A stretch of 64,000 nt of DNA from Spartobacteria bacterium (GCA_003134785.1 PLCN01000007.1:1-64000), one strand, 5' to 3'. Shown: positions 51,365-60,937, numbered from the stretch's first letter. The notes: generated from the letters alone by a model not told the origin. Translations and numbers: made by a program.

Positions 51365-52300
51365 ATGATCAAAGTCGAAAACCTCACCAAACGTTACGCC
51401 GGCCAGACCGCGATCCAGGATCTGAATTTCGAGGTGGGCAAAGGCGAGATCATGGGTTTTCTCGGGCCGAACGGCGCCGGCAAAAGCACCACGATGCGGA
51501 TCCTCTCGAGCTTCATGCCGCCGACTTCCGGGCGCGCGTCGGTCGCGGGCTTCGACATTTTCGAACAATCGCTCCAGGCCCGCGCGCACCTCGGTTACAT
51601 GCCGGAAAACGTTCCGCTCTATAATGACATGCGGGTGACGGAGTACCTCGATTATCGCGCGGCACTGAAGGGCGTGCCGCATCGCCGCGTGGCGGAGCGC
51701 GTGGGCGATGTGAAGGAGCTATGCGGACTCAAGGAGGTAGAGAAGAAAATAATCGGCGCGCTATCGAAAGGTTACCGGCAGCGGGTCGGCCTGGCGGATG
51801 CGCTGGTCCATGAACCCGATCTGCTTATTCTGGACGAGCCGACGAGCGGCCTGGATCCCAATCAGATTCGCCAGGTGCGCGACCTGATCAAGAACCTCGG
51901 CAAGCAACACACCATCCTGCTTTCCACGCACATTCTGCCGGAGGTCGAGATGACTTGCAGCCGCGTGATCATTATTAACAAGGGACGCATCGAAGCGTGC
52001 GACACGCCGGAGAATTTGTTGAGCCAGATCCGGACGGCGGGCGGTGTGATTGTCGAAGCGAAGGTCGGTTCGGATAATGGGGCGGAGGCATTGAAGAAGA
52101 TTCCGGGTGTGCGCGATGTGACCGCATCAATCGAAGGCGCATGGCAGATTTTCGCGTTACGCGTGGAAGCGCATGCCGATGTGCGAGAGGAAATCTTTCG
52201 TCTGGCTGCCGCGCGGCATTGGACCCTGCGCGAGTTATCGCAGCGGAAAGCGACGCTCGAAGATGTATTCGTGGAAATCACGCATCCGGATGTGGTGTGA
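51365..52300 (+). CDS. ABC-transporter ATPase, GldA-like
   Basis: 311 aa. Walker A GPNGAGKST (34-42), Q-loop region, signature LSKGYRQRVGLADALVHEPDLLILDEPTSGLDP, switch His in LLSTHILPEVE, and a C-terminal extension of about 80 residues seen in ABC-2 exporters (EACDTPENLLSQI...RVEAHADVREEIFRLA). It powers the permease encoded 200 bp downstream. The set ATPase / ABC-2 permease / GldG-like / DUF4340 resembles the Gld transporter of Bacteroidetes but is widespread in non-gliding bacteria. Confidence 0.9.
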   Translation: MIKVENLTKRYAGQTAIQDLNFEVGKGEIMGFLGPNGAGKSTTMRILSSFMPPTSGRASVAGFDIFEQSLQARAHLGYMPENVPLYNDMRVTEYLDYRAALKGVPHRRVAERVGDVKELCGLKEVEKKIIGALSKGYRQRVGLADALVHEPDLLILDEPTSGLDPNQIRQVRDLIKNLGKQHTILLSTHILPEVEMTCSRVIIINKGRIEACDTPENLLSQIRTAGGVIVEAKVGSDNGAEALKKIPGVRDVTASIEGAWQIFALRVEAHADVREEIFRLAAARHWTLRELSQRKATLEDVFVEITHPDVV

Positions 52301-52340
52301 AGAGATGAACAGTGCCAAACAAATACGGGAGGAAAACGGT

Positions 52341-52494
52341 GTCATCCTGAGCCGCGCAGACGGCGAAGGACCTCACATAATGTCAAACGCTTCCGCGTTA
52401 CGTTCGGCGCACACCGCGGATCACGCGCGATCTCTTCAAGTAACTGTAAATTGCAGGTGCGAGGTCCCTCGCCGTCTGCGCGGCTCGGGATGAC
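52341..52494. repeat. Palindromic element C2
   Basis: GTCATCCTGAGCCGCGCAG... to ...CGCGGCTCGGGATGAC, 154 bp; lies inside the ABC operon and ends 8 bp before the permease start. Confidence 0.9.
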
Positions 52495-52502
52495 AAACTA
52501 CG

Positions 52503-53258
52503 ATGCGTAAGTTCTACACACTCCTGACTCGCGAGGTTCGCAGCTACTTCTACTCCCCCATCGCGTACATCGTTCTCGTCTTTTTCCTCTTCGTCAGCGG
52601 CGCCGATTTTTATTTCCAGCTTACCTTTATGAACGGGCAGCCCGTCTCCTATTCGGTCCAGGAAGCATTCTTCAATTCGGTTTTCTTCTGGTTCGCGTTC
52701 GTGCTGATTTTTCCGCTGATCACGATGCGATTGTTCGCGGAGGAATTTAAGCTCGGCACGATTGAGCCGCTCATGACCGCGCCGGTGCGCGACTGGCAGG
52801 TGGTGTTGGCGAAATTTTTTGGCGCGCTCTTCTTCTACGCGATCCTTTGGATTCCGACGCTGCTTTACTTCGCGGTCTTCCAGACGATGACGCATCAATC
52901 AGCCGCGAACTCGACCGGCGCCTATCTCGGCGCCTATTTGATGCTGCTTTTGCTCGGGATGTTTTACATCTCCATCGGCTGCTTCGCCTCGGTCGTGACC
53001 AAGAACCAGATCGTGGCCGCGGTCATTTCGTTTTGCGCCATCACGCTTCACTTTTTCTCAGGGCTGATCTCGTTCGTGCTCCGGGAAGTAAGCTCGTCCA
53101 CCCGGCAGGTGCTCGGCTATTTCTCCGCGCTCGAACAAATGGGAACGCTCTCGCGTGGTGAGATCGATACGCGGCCGATGGTTCTCTACGTCAGCATGAC
53201 GATCCTGATGCTGACGCTCACTTATCAGGCATTCCAATCACGCAAGTGGAGACTGTAA
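52503..53258 (+). CDS. ABC-2 permease, GldF-like
   Basis: 251 aa with six membrane helices: YFYSPIAYIVLVFFLFVSGADFYF, FWFAFVLIFPLITMRLFAEE, FFGALFFYAILWIPTLLYFAV, AYLMLLLLGMFYISIGCFASVVT, VAAVISFCAITLHFFSGLISF and a last one near the C-terminus. The motif LITMRLFAEEFKLGTIEPLMTAPVRDWQVVLAKF between helices 2 and 3 is the ABC-2/GldF signature. Works with the upstream ATPase; the substrate is unknown. Confidence 0.9.
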   Translation: MRKFYTLLTREVRSYFYSPIAYIVLVFFLFVSGADFYFQLTFMNGQPVSYSVQEAFFNSVFFWFAFVLIFPLITMRLFAEEFKLGTIEPLMTAPVRDWQVVLAKFFGALFFYAILWIPTLLYFAVFQTMTHQSAANSTGAYLGAYLMLLLLGMFYISIGCFASVVTKNQIVAAVISFCAITLHFFSGLISFVLREVSSSTRQVLGYFSALEQMGTLSRGEIDTRPMVLYVSMTILMLTLTYQAFQSRKWRL

Positions 53259-53267
53259 CATTTCGGG

Positions 53268-53369
53268 AGCCACGGATGAACACGGATGAAACACGGATAA
53301 GACAAATTTCTAGAGCGAACGCTCTCCCGTTCTTCCCATCCGTGTTTCATCCGTGTCAATCCGTGGCCA
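53268..53369. repeat. Palindromic element F3
   Basis: GCCACGGATGAACACGGATGAAACACGGAT and the inverse ATCCGTGTTTCATCCGTG...ATCCGTGGC around a central 38-bp stretch; arms made of repeated CACGGATGAA units. Between the permease and GldG-like genes. Confidence 0.85.
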
Positions 53370-53375
53370 AGTAGA

Positions 53376-54917
53376 ATGATGAACGACGCCGCTCCTCTCC
53401 ACGATTCGGCCAAGCCGCGGAAGATCCACCGCGTTCGCATCGGCGTGAACGTTCTGATCCAGATCGCGATCCTGTTCCTTCTCGCGGTGATGGTGAATTA
53501 CCTCGGGTTCGAGCATTACCGGCGCTGGGACCTTTCCCGCGATCAGAAGTACGCGCTGTCGGATAAAACGAAACGCTTTCTCCAGAGCATGAAAGGCAAA
53601 GCGCGGATCACGGTTTTCTTTTTGCCTAACGACCCGATCGGCTCGGATGTGCAGGGAATGCTGATCGAATTTCAATACGCCGCGAAAGGGAAACTCGACG
53701 TCGAGAACATCAATCTGGAGCGCAACCCGACGCGGGCGAAAGAGCTGCTCAATAAATACAAGGTCGTCACCGGCGAAGACCTTCTCATTCTCGATTATGA
53801 TGGACGCAACAAAAGTGTGAAGGCGTCCGAGATGGCCGAGATCGATCCGGGGCAGCCGATGTTTGGCGAGGCGCCGAAGGTGGTTGCCTTCAAGGGCGAG
53901 CAGGCGGTTACGAGCGCGCTGATGGAGTTGGTCGAAGGGAAAAAGAACACAATCGGTTACGTGGTCGGGCACAAGGAACCGCCGATCGCGGATGCGCCGC
54001 CGGCCAATCCCATGGCGCCGGAGACGAAAACCAGCCCACTCCGGGTGACGAGAACCTTTATCGAAAACGAAAACGTTAAGTTCCAAGAATTAAATCTGTT
54101 CGAAGTCGGCGCGATCCCGGCGGAGCTGAAAGCCGTCATGATCGTCGGTCCGCAATACGATTTTTCCGATCGCGAAATGAAGCTGCTCCGCGATTTTTGG
54201 GAGAAGCAGGGGCGCATTCTCCTCTTGCTCGATCCCGCGGCGAAAACTCCGAAACTCAATGCATTTCTCTATGAGCTGGGAGTGAAGGTGAACGACGACC
54301 GTCTCATGGCCATGGTGAAGACGGGCATCCAGGAAGTGGCGTTGTTGCGCGATGTCCAGGCGATGTTCCTCGCCGATAGCCCCATCACGAAACGACTTGC
54401 CGACGCACGCGGCATTTTCCCCGGCGGCGCCAGCTCGCTCACGCTCGAGCCTGATCGCGTGCGTGCGGCGAACATCCGGCTGCAACCGCTCGTGCAAGCG
54501 GAGAAGGGTTATTGGGCTGAAGCCGATTACAATTCGGAAGACCAGGCCAAGTTTCAGGCCGATGCGCTCCGGAATGGCGAGGCGATCCACACGATCGCGG
54601 TCTCGATCGAGAAAGGCGGGAGCGCCGATGAGCGCGTCCAGGCCAACTCATCGCGCATGGTGGTGGTGAGCAACGCCATGTTCATCGAAGACACTGCTAT
54701 TCGCCAGGATCAGCAGCCGCTCGATCTCATCTCCGGGTGCGTAAACTGGCTCTTGAATCGCGAGCAACTGATCGGGATCGCGCCGAAAGTTCCGCAGACG
54801 CTCACCTTCAGCCTCGATGAAAACGCGTTGCGGAATTTGCGCTGGCTCGTCCTCCTGATCATGCCGCTCATCCCGGCGGTCCTGGGCTTCGCCGTTTGGT
54901 GGCAGCGCCGCACCTAA
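53376..54917 (+). CDS. GldG-like membrane-anchored ABC accessory protein
   Basis: 513 aa. N-terminal membrane helix (VLIQIAILFLLAVMVNYLGFEHYRRWDLS), then a large periplasmic region of the GldG/ABC_transp_aux type: DQKYALSDKTKRFLQSMKGKARITVFF, ENINLERNPTRAKELLNKYKV, KTVAFKGEQAVTSALMELVEGKKNTIGYVVGHKE, and a REMKLLRDFWEKQGRILLLLDP segment. A C-terminal membrane helix (LRWLVLLIMPLIPAVLGFAVWW) ends the protein. It forms the accessory part of the exporter; presumed to contact envelope substrates. Confidence 0.88.
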   Translation: MMNDAAPLHDSAKPRKIHRVRIGVNVLIQIAILFLLAVMVNYLGFEHYRRWDLSRDQKYALSDKTKRFLQSMKGKARITVFFLPNDPIGSDVQGMLIEFQYAAKGKLDVENINLERNPTRAKELLNKYKVVTGEDLLILDYDGRNKSVKASEMAEIDPGQPMFGEAPKVVAFKGEQAVTSALMELVEGKKNTIGYVVGHKEPPIADAPPANPMAPETKTSPLRVTRTFIENENVKFQELNLFEVGAIPAELKAVMIVGPQYDFSDREMKLLRDFWEKQGRILLLLDPAAKTPKLNAFLYELGVKVNDDRLMAMVKTGIQEVALLRDVQAMFLADSPITKRLADARGIFPGGASSLTLEPDRVRAANIRLQPLVQAEKGYWAEADYNSEDQAKFQADALRNGEAIHTIAVSIEKGGSADERVQANSSRMVVVSNAMFIEDTAIRQDQQPLDLISGCVNWLLNREQLIGIAPKVPQTLTFSLDENALRNLRWLVLLIMPLIPAVLGFAVWWQRRT

Positions 54918-54927
54918 CGAGTAGTGC

Positions 54928-56808
54928 ATGAAAACAAAAACGACGCTTCTCTTGCTCGCGGTCGTCGTGGCGCTCGGCCTCTACATCAAATACTACGAGA
55001 GCAAACGGCCCAACACCGAGGAGGCCCGGCGGCAGGCCCAGAACGTGTTGAATTTCGATCGGGACAAACTCGATCACATCGTCATCGAAAACGGCGACGA
55101 CAAAATCGAGTTGCGCCGGCAGGACAAGAAGTGGCGGCTTGATGCTCCCTTCAAGGACCAGGCTGACAGCGGCACAATCGAGTTGCTGCTAAGCGACCTG
55201 GATAGCTGGCAAAAATTCGAAACTATTTCGGCGGATGAAATCGCGAAGGACAAAAGCCGCCTCGACGAATTCGGTCTGAGTAAGGCGAAGCTGAAGCTGA
55301 AATTGCTCGGCCAGGACGCGCCGGCTGAAATTGTGTTTGGGAGCGACGCCGCGCTCGAGGGGAAGATGTATGTGCGCCTCGGAAACTCGAACGACGTCTT
55401 TATCGCCGCGCAATCGGTTCGGAACGATATCGCAAAAAAACCCGAGGAATTCCGCGACAAGAAACTGACTGACTTGACGACCGCGCAGATTACGCGTGCG
55501 CTCTTGAAGACAGCCGCGGGTGAAATGGAATTGGAAAAGAAGGCGGACCATTGGGAAATCGTGAAACCGTTGCGGGCGCGCGGCGATGATCAGAAGATCG
55601 CGGACCTGCTCGCGCAAGTCACCACGGCGCGCATTGAGCAGTTCGTGGCGGAGGACCGGGGCGATCTTCATCCTTACGGTCTGGCCGAGCCGCGCGGCTC
55701 CATCACGCTTTTTTCGGCCGACGACAAACAGGGGCAGATGCTCCAGATCGGCGGCGTGCCCGAGAAAGCGAAGGAACAGGTCTATGTGCGATTCACCGCC
55801 CGGAATGCGGTTTACACTCTGCCGAAAAAAATCGAAGAGATCCTCGGCCTGAAACCGTCCGATTTGCGCGATCGCCACCTCGTTCGGATCGAGATGGACA
55901 TTCTCGACCGCGTCACGATCGATGCTGCCGGAAAAGGGAAAACCGTGCTGGCGCGCAAGGACGAAACCTGGACGATCGCGAGCCGAAACAATCAGCCAGC
56001 GAACTCAGTGGAAGTGAAGCGGCTACTCGATCTGGTCCAGGCCGAACAGGTCACGAAGTTCGTCGAGGATGTAGCGTCGGACCTGCCGAAGTACGGGCTC
56101 GATAAGCCGCAGCTTCAGTTAATCTTCAGTTCGTTCGCATCGGAAAATACGGCCGAGACGACCGCTGGCGAACATCCTTTCGCTACGATCGCGTTTGGAA
56201 AAGTTGAGAGGGACAGCGTCTACGCGCGCCTGGGCGATGAGCCATTCATCGTCGCGGTGCGACGTGCGTTCCTCGATAATATTTTTACCGATCCGCTCCA
56301 ATGGCAGGAGCTGGCGATCTTCCGCTTCAAGCCCGAAGAAGTGCACAAGCTGACCGTGATGACAGATCATGAATCCGCGCTGATCCGCAACCCCAAACAG
56401 GAATGGACCTGGGTGAAGGGAAGCGACCCGATCAATCAGGTAAATGTGCAATCGCTGTTGAACACGCTCACCGTTTTGCGCGCTGTCCGCTGGGCGGGAG
56501 CCACCGCTTCCGCGCATGCTTTCGACAAGCCGCAGGTCACGATCACCTTTACGACGTCGCCCGACGACAAGAAGGTCCACAAGCTGGTGGTCGGCGGTCC
56601 CGCCGGTGATGGCATGTGGTTCGCGCGCACGGATGAGCGCGAAGGCACTTTCGTTATCAGTAATCCGGACTTTAACGCATTGCGCTTACCGCTCGTGACC
56701 ACGCCGCCGCCCATAACACCTGCATCTATTCCAGCGACACCGGCGGTGGGAACGCCCGCACCTACTATCGCTGCGCCGCCCGCAGTGTCAGCGTCGCCGA
56801 AGCGGTAA
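54928..56808 (+). CDS. DUF4340 membrane-anchored periplasmic protein
   Basis: 626 aa. An N-terminal hydrophobic helix (TTLLLLAVVVALGLYIKYYES) is followed by repeated beta-rich DUF4340 units with the wording L.F..D.ld.i.I......i.l.r.d..W.l..P: IVIENGDDKIELRRQDKKWRLDAP, AAGEMELEKKADHWEIVKPL, AAGKGKTVLARKDETWTIA. It starts 10 bp after the GldG-like gene, and this pairing is common. A Pro/Ala/Thr tail ends the chain. Function unknown, probably part of the same envelope complex. Confidence 0.88.
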   Translation: MKTKTTLLLLAVVVALGLYIKYYESKRPNTEEARRQAQNVLNFDRDKLDHIVIENGDDKIELRRQDKKWRLDAPFKDQADSGTIELLLSDLDSWQKFETISADEIAKDKSRLDEFGLSKAKLKLKLLGQDAPAEIVFGSDAALEGKMYVRLGNSNDVFIAAQSVRNDIAKKPEEFRDKKLTDLTTAQITRALLKTAAGEMELEKKADHWEIVKPLRARGDDQKIADLLAQVTTARIEQFVAEDRGDLHPYGLAEPRGSITLFSADDKQGQMLQIGGVPEKAKEQVYVRFTARNAVYTLPKKIEEILGLKPSDLRDRHLVRIEMDILDRVTIDAAGKGKTVLARKDETWTIASRNNQPANSVEVKRLLDLVQAEQVTKFVEDVASDLPKYGLDKPQLQLIFSSFASENTAETTAGEHPFATIAFGKVERDSVYARLGDEPFIVAVRRAFLDNIFTDPLQWQELAIFRFKPEEVHKLTVMTDHESALIRNPKQEWTWVKGSDPINQVNVQSLLNTLTVLRAVRWAGATASAHAFDKPQVTITFTTSPDDKKVHKLVVGGPAGDGMWFARTDEREGTFVISNPDFNALRLPLVTTPPPITPASIPATPAVGTPAPTIAAPPAVSASPKR

Positions 56809-56810
56809 TG

Positions 56811-56904
56811 CTATAACCGCTTCGCTATGCGAAGCGAGATTGATGCGGCGCGATCGTTTGTGACGCGGACGCTCACGCCGCCCACAGGGCGGCGGCGGCT
56901 ACAG
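56811..56904. repeat. Palindromic element A5
   Basis: Left CTATAACCGCTTCGCTATGCGAAGCG, right CCACAGGGCGGCGGCGGCTACAG. Its right end supplies the ubiE stop codon. Confidence 0.8.
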
Positions 56905-57621
56905 GGTGCGCAGTGTTTGTGCGGTGTAAATGGCAGCGATGCCGCCGGTCAACGGCTGAACCGCCGCATTCACGAAGCCGCTTTCCTCGATCAGCCGCAT
57001 CATTTCCTCTCCACTCGGAAATTTTTCGATCGACCCGCCGAGATAATCGTAGGCCGACTTCTGGCCTGTGACGAGCGAAGCCAGAAAGGGTAAGCACCGG
57101 TGGAGATAGAACCGATAGGTCGGGCGCAACGTTCCGACCGGCAACGAGAAATCCAGAACGAGCAAGTGTCCGTCCTTGCTTAAGACGCGCGCCGTTTCAC
57201 CCAGAGCCAGATTCCAATCCGACATATTGCGCAATCCAAACGCAACCGTGACGCAATCGAATGATCCCGATTCGAACGGGAGGTGCATGGCATCGGCCAA
57301 CACTGTTTCTCGAACGCCTTTGGATCGCGCCACCTTCAGCATTTCCGGCGAGAAGTCGGCCGCGATAATCGTTGCGTCCGGCAATCGACGTTGAATGGCG
57401 AGCGCCAAGTCGCCACTGCCGGTCGCGAGATCGAGCACGCGTCGTGGCCGCCATCCCTCCACGATCTTCGCCGCGCGCCGGCGCCATAAGAAATCGGCGC
57501 CGCCGCTGAGTAAATGGTTCGCCAAATCGTACCGTCGCGCGATTCGTCCAAACATTGCGCGGACCGCATCGGGATCGCGCGAAGAGACAAACGCGCCCGA
57601 AGATTTTGAAGCCGGCTTCAA
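56899..57621 (-). CDS. ubiE: Ubiquinone/menaquinone C-methyltransferase
   Basis: 240 aa from TTG 57621; ATG 57555 (FGRIARRYD) is the next possible start, but the region before it looks coding. SAM motif I VLDLATGSGDLALAIQ, motif II region VTVAFGLRNMSDW (the UbiE/COQ5 signature), post-motif LLVLDFSLPVG and the family end LTGGIAAIY. It methylates the quinone ring in the last steps of menaquinone or ubiquinone synthesis, at the inner membrane. The last codon pair CTG-TAG comes from element A5. Downstream of the sdh genes on the same strand. Confidence 0.9.
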   Translation of the reverse strand: MKPASKSSGAFVSSRDPDAVRAMFGRIARRYDLANHLLSGGADFLWRRRAAKIVEGWRPRRVLDLATGSGDLALAIQRRLPDATIIAADFSPEMLKVARSKGVRETVLADAMHLPFESGSFDCVTVAFGLRNMSDWNLALGETARVLSKDGHLLVLDFSLPVGTLRPTYRFYLHRCLPFLASLVTGQKSAYDYLGGSIEKFPSGEEMMRLIEESGFVNAAVQPLTGGIAAIYTAQTLRTL

Positions 57622-57623
57622 GG

Positions 57624-57690
57624 ATGTAGAGGCGCTTGTGCCAAGCGCCTAGTCTCAACAATCAGGCGCTCGGCACAAGCGCCTCTACAT
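57624..57690. repeat. Palindromic element E2
   Basis: ATGTAGAGGCGCTTGTGCC and the inverse GGCACAAGCGCCTCTACAT with an inner AAGCGCCT...AGGCGCT pair. It fills the gap between the TPR gene stop and the ubiE start. Confidence 0.85.
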
Positions 57691-58187
57691 TATTCCAGCG
57701 GCGGCTCCTCGCGTTCTTCTTCGCGCGGGACGAGTTTGTTCTGCGTGATGATCCGCGCGCAGGTGTTCCAACGCAGCAAAGCATCGTCATTTCCCGGCGG
57801 ACGGACGGCTTCCGCTTTTTCGTACCAGCTCATCGCGTCGCGAAAACCATCGTAGGCGTAAAAGCGAGATCCAGGAGTGCCTTGCGCGAGCTTCGCCTTG
57901 GCGCGGCGTTCCGCCAAAATGCCGGCGTAATAGGCGCGTTCGTATTCGCCCTCCACCCGCGACAGGAGTTCCTTCGCCTGGGTATCACTGACGCCGTAGC
58001 CTTTCCCGAAACGATCCGTCACCGCGAGCAACAGCGTGATCAAGGCGGTTTGATTTTCCGGGTCCGCCTTTAACACATCGAGACAGATGCTCTCGGCTTC
58101 GGCGGGTTCGTTGAGCAAGCGATAACGCTCCGCCTTTTCCAGCGCCGCCGGAATCGCTTCTGGCGAAAGTTGTTTCAGTTCTGACAT
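57690..58187 (-). CDS. TPR-like protein between sdhB and ubiE
   Basis: 165 aa, all helical. The first 60 residues form one to two TPR-like repeats (ALEKAERYRLLNEPAEAESICLDVLKADPENQTALITLLLAVTD). A later stretch (YERAYYAGILAERRAKAKL, DAMSWYEKAEAVRPPGNDDALLRWNTCARI) forms another, and a Glu-rich tail ends the chain. It begins 12 bp after sdhB on the same strand, so it is likely co-transcribed with the sdh genes. No enzymatic motif is seen; a scaffolding or assembly role for the complex is only a guess. Confidence 0.78.
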   Translation of the reverse strand: MSELKQLSPEAIPAALEKAERYRLLNEPAEAESICLDVLKADPENQTALITLLLAVTDRFGKGYGVSDTQAKELLSRVEGEYERAYYAGILAERRAKAKLAQGTPGSRFYAYDGFRDAMSWYEKAEAVRPPGNDDALLRWNTCARIITQNKLVPREEEREEPPLE

Positions 58188-58199
58188 GCGTGAATCAGT

Positions 58200-58946
58200 T
58201 CAACGATTCTTCTTCAACTTCCTCCAAATCCAACCGAGCGGATCATAAAACTGATCCACCACGCGTTCCTTCAACGGGATGATCGCGTTGTCGGTGATCT
58301 GAATGTTCTCCGGGCAAACCTTCGTGCAACATTTCGTTATGTTGCAATAGCCAATCCCCTGCGTGGCTTTCAACTCCGGGATGCGATCTTCAGTGTCGAG
58401 CGGATGCATCTCCAGCGCGGCTACGTAAATCAGGAAGCGCGGCCCAATGAATTCGTCGTGTTTCCGGTGATCGCGCAAGACGTGGCAGACATCCTGGCAA
58501 AGAAAGCACTCGATGCATTTCCGGAATTCCTGGACGCGATCGATATCTTCCTGCGCCATTCGCCAAGTGCCATCCGCGGCATCCGGGGCGCGCGGTTTGA
58601 ATTTCTTGATCTTTTTCTTCACCTGAAAATTCCAGGAGACGTCCGTGATCAGGTCTTTCACGAGAGGAAAAGCTTTGATCGGCTCGATCGTGATCGGCTT
58701 GTCCAACGCCAGATCGCTCATGCGCGTCATGCACATCAGTTTCGGCATTCCGTTCACTTCGGCAGAGCACGAGCCGCACTTGCCGGCTTTGCAGTTCCAT
58801 CGGCACGCCAGATCGTTCGCCTGTTTTGCCTGGATGTCGTGGACGGCGTCGAGCACGACCATGCCTTCAGCAACTTCGGTTGAGTAATCTTCGAAGCCGC
58901 CGGCCTTCGCATCCCCCCGCCAGATTTTGAAAGTGGCCGTGCTCAT
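58200..58946 (-). CDS. sdhB: Succinate dehydrogenase/fumarate reductase iron-sulfur subunit
   Basis: 248 aa. Three clusters: 2Fe-2S ligands in CRWNCKAGKCGSCS, 4Fe-4S in CIECFLCQDVC, and 3Fe-4S in CNITKCCTKVCPE. The protein passes electrons from the flavin subunit to the quinone site of the membrane anchor. The order on the minus strand is sdhC-sdhA-sdhB; a 169-bp spacer with element C3 separates A and B. Confidence 0.95.
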   Translation of the reverse strand: MSTATFKIWRGDAKAGGFEDYSTEVAEGMVVLDAVHDIQAKQANDLACRWNCKAGKCGSCSAEVNGMPKLMCMTRMSDLALDKPITIEPIKAFPLVKDLITDVSWNFQVKKKIKKFKPRAPDAADGTWRMAQEDIDRVQEFRKCIECFLCQDVCHVLRDHRKHDEFIGPRFLIYVAALEMHPLDTEDRIPELKATQGIGYCNITKCCTKVCPENIQITDNAIIPLKERVVDQFYDPLGWIWRKLKKNR

Positions 58947-58978
58947 GGAGCGGCGCCCTACGCTTCGCCTCCGCAGCT

Positions 58979-59098
58979 GTCATCCCGAGTCGCGCAGACG
59001 ACGAGGGACCTCTCAGTCGCAAATTGCGTCACGCTTACGTCAGGACGCGGCCATTGGCAGTTGCGAGGTCCCTCGCCGTCTGCGCGGCTCGGGATGAC
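58979..59098. repeat. Palindromic element C3
   Basis: GTCATCCCGAGTCGCGCAGACGACGAGGGACCTC to GAGGTCCCTCGCCGTCTGCGCGGCTCGGGATGAC; 120 bp, inside the sdhA-sdhB spacer. Confidence 0.9.
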
Positions 59099-59115
59099 AT
59101 CGGTTTTAAACGCGC

Positions 59116-60927
59116 TCACTTCATCTCCTCGATCACTTGCTTGAGATAATCCGGCATCTCGGGAAGTGGATCCAACCGGATCTGCATCGAACCGTCCGCC
59201 GCCTTGGAAATCATTGTGTTCACTTTGGCGAACTGATCGTCCTTATCCGGATAATCGTCGCGAAACTGCGCGCCCCGGCTTTCTTTCCGTTCCAAGGCTG
59301 CCAACGTGATCGCCTCGGAAACAGTGAGAAGCGTCTTCAAATCGAGCGCGGTGTGCCAACCCGGATTGAATTCGCGATGCCCGATCACACCAGCGCGGTT
59401 CGCTCGTTCCCAAAATCCCTTCAACTTCTCCAACGCTGTCTTCATTTCCGATTCGGTTCGCACAATGCCGACTAGGTCCTGCATGGCTTCCCGCAGGTCG
59501 CGTTGGACCGAGTATGGATTCTCGCCGGCCGCTCTTTCAAATGGCGCCACGGCCTCGCTTGCCGCCAGATCAATCTTGCCCTGGTCGATCTGACCTAACG
59601 AATTCTCTTTCGCGAATTTCGCCGCGTATTCCCCCGCGCGTTTTCCGAAGACCACGATGTCGGAGAGCGAGTTTCCACCGAGGCGATTCGCCCCGTTGAT
59701 CCCCGCGGCGCATTCTCCGGCCGCGAATAAACCCGGGATGCGCGACATTTGGGTGTCGGCATCGACGTGAATTCCGCCCATCGCGTAATGCGTGGTCGGT
59801 CCCACTTCCATCGGCTGCTCGGTGATATCGATGTCCGCCAGTTGTTTGAACTGGTGATACATGCTCGGCAGTTTCCTTTTGATATGTTCGGCCGAGTTCG
59901 ACATTTTTTCCTTGATCCAGGCAATGTCGAGATAGACGCCGCCGTGCGGAGTGCCCCGACCCTCCTTAATCTCCCGCACGATGCAACGCGCCACGTGATC
60001 GCGCGTCAATAACTCCGGCGGCCGCCGCGCGTTTTTGTCTCCCTGACAATAGCGCCAGCCTTCTTCTGCATTGTCCGCCGTCTGCGTGCGATAGTTCTCC
60101 GGAATCTGCTCGAACATGAAGCGCTTGCCTTCGTTGTTCGTCAGGATTCCGCCTTCGCCGCGAACGCCTTCGGTCACCAGAATTCCCACCACGCTCGGCG
60201 GCCAGATCATGCCGGTGGGATGAAATTGGATGAACTCCATGTCGATCAATTCCGCGCCCGCATCGTAGGCCAGGGAAAGGCCGTCGCCCGTCGATTCCCA
60301 ACTGTTGCTCGTAATTTTGTAAGCACGGCCAAGTCCGCCGGTCGCGAGCACGATCGCTTTAGCACGAAAGATCTTGAAACGGCCGCGCTCGCGTTCGTAG
60401 CCAAACGCGCCAACGACACGCTCACCCTCTTTCAGCAACGCGAGGATCGTGTGCTCCATGTAAACCTCGATGCCTTGATGAATACCGTGATCCTGCAACG
60501 TCCGAATCATTTCCAAGCCAGTGCGATCGCCGACGTGTGCCAGCCGCGGGTATCGGTGGCCGCCAAAATTTCTTTGGAGAATACGCCCGTCTTTGGTGCG
60601 ATCGAAAACCGCGCCCCATGCTTCCAACTCGCGGACGCGATCGGGCGCTTCCTTCGCGTGCAGTTCCGCCATGCGCCACTGATTCACGTATTGGCCGCCG
60701 CGCATGGTATCGGCGAAGTGGACTTTCCAATTGTCGCGATCATCGACGTTCCCGAGCGCCGCCGCGATGCCGCCTTCAGCCATCACGGTATGCGCTTTCC
60801 CCAGCAGCGATTTGCAGACGAGCCCAACAGAAACGCCAGCAGCCGACGCCTCGATCGCCGCCCGCAATCCCGCGCCGCCAGCGCCGATTACGAGCACATC
60901 GTGTTGAAAAGTTTGGTAGTCGGCCAT
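59116..60927 (-). CDS. sdhA: Succinate dehydrogenase/fumarate reductase flavoprotein subunit
   Basis: 603 aa. FAD-binding LVIGAGGAGLRAAIEASAAG, the covalent-flavin histidine region KSLLGKAHTVMAEGGIAAALGN, substrate-site signature FIQFHPTGM, GVRGEGGIL, and AMGGIHVD...GLFAAGECA. It oxidises succinate to fumarate, facing the cytoplasm. Starts 10 bp after sdhC. The fumarate-reductase-like wording (b-type anchor with one polypeptide) leaves the direction of the reaction open. Confidence 0.95.
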   Translation of the reverse strand: MADYQTFQHDVLVIGAGGAGLRAAIEASAAGVSVGLVCKSLLGKAHTVMAEGGIAAALGNVDDRDNWKVHFADTMRGGQYVNQWRMAELHAKEAPDRVRELEAWGAVFDRTKDGRILQRNFGGHRYPRLAHVGDRTGLEMIRTLQDHGIHQGIEVYMEHTILALLKEGERVVGAFGYERERGRFKIFRAKAIVLATGGLGRAYKITSNSWESTGDGLSLAYDAGAELIDMEFIQFHPTGMIWPPSVVGILVTEGVRGEGGILTNNEGKRFMFEQIPENYRTQTADNAEEGWRYCQGDKNARRPPELLTRDHVARCIVREIKEGRGTPHGGVYLDIAWIKEKMSNSAEHIKRKLPSMYHQFKQLADIDITEQPMEVGPTTHYAMGGIHVDADTQMSRIPGLFAAGECAAGINGANRLGGNSLSDIVVFGKRAGEYAAKFAKENSLGQIDQGKIDLAASEAVAPFERAAGENPYSVQRDLREAMQDLVGIVRTESEMKTALEKLKGFWERANRAGVIGHREFNPGWHTALDLKTLLTVSEAITLAALERKESRGAQFRDDYPDKDDQFAKVNTMISKAADGSMQIRLDPLPEMPDYLKQVIEEMK

Positions 60928-60937
60928 GAGGCTGGTT

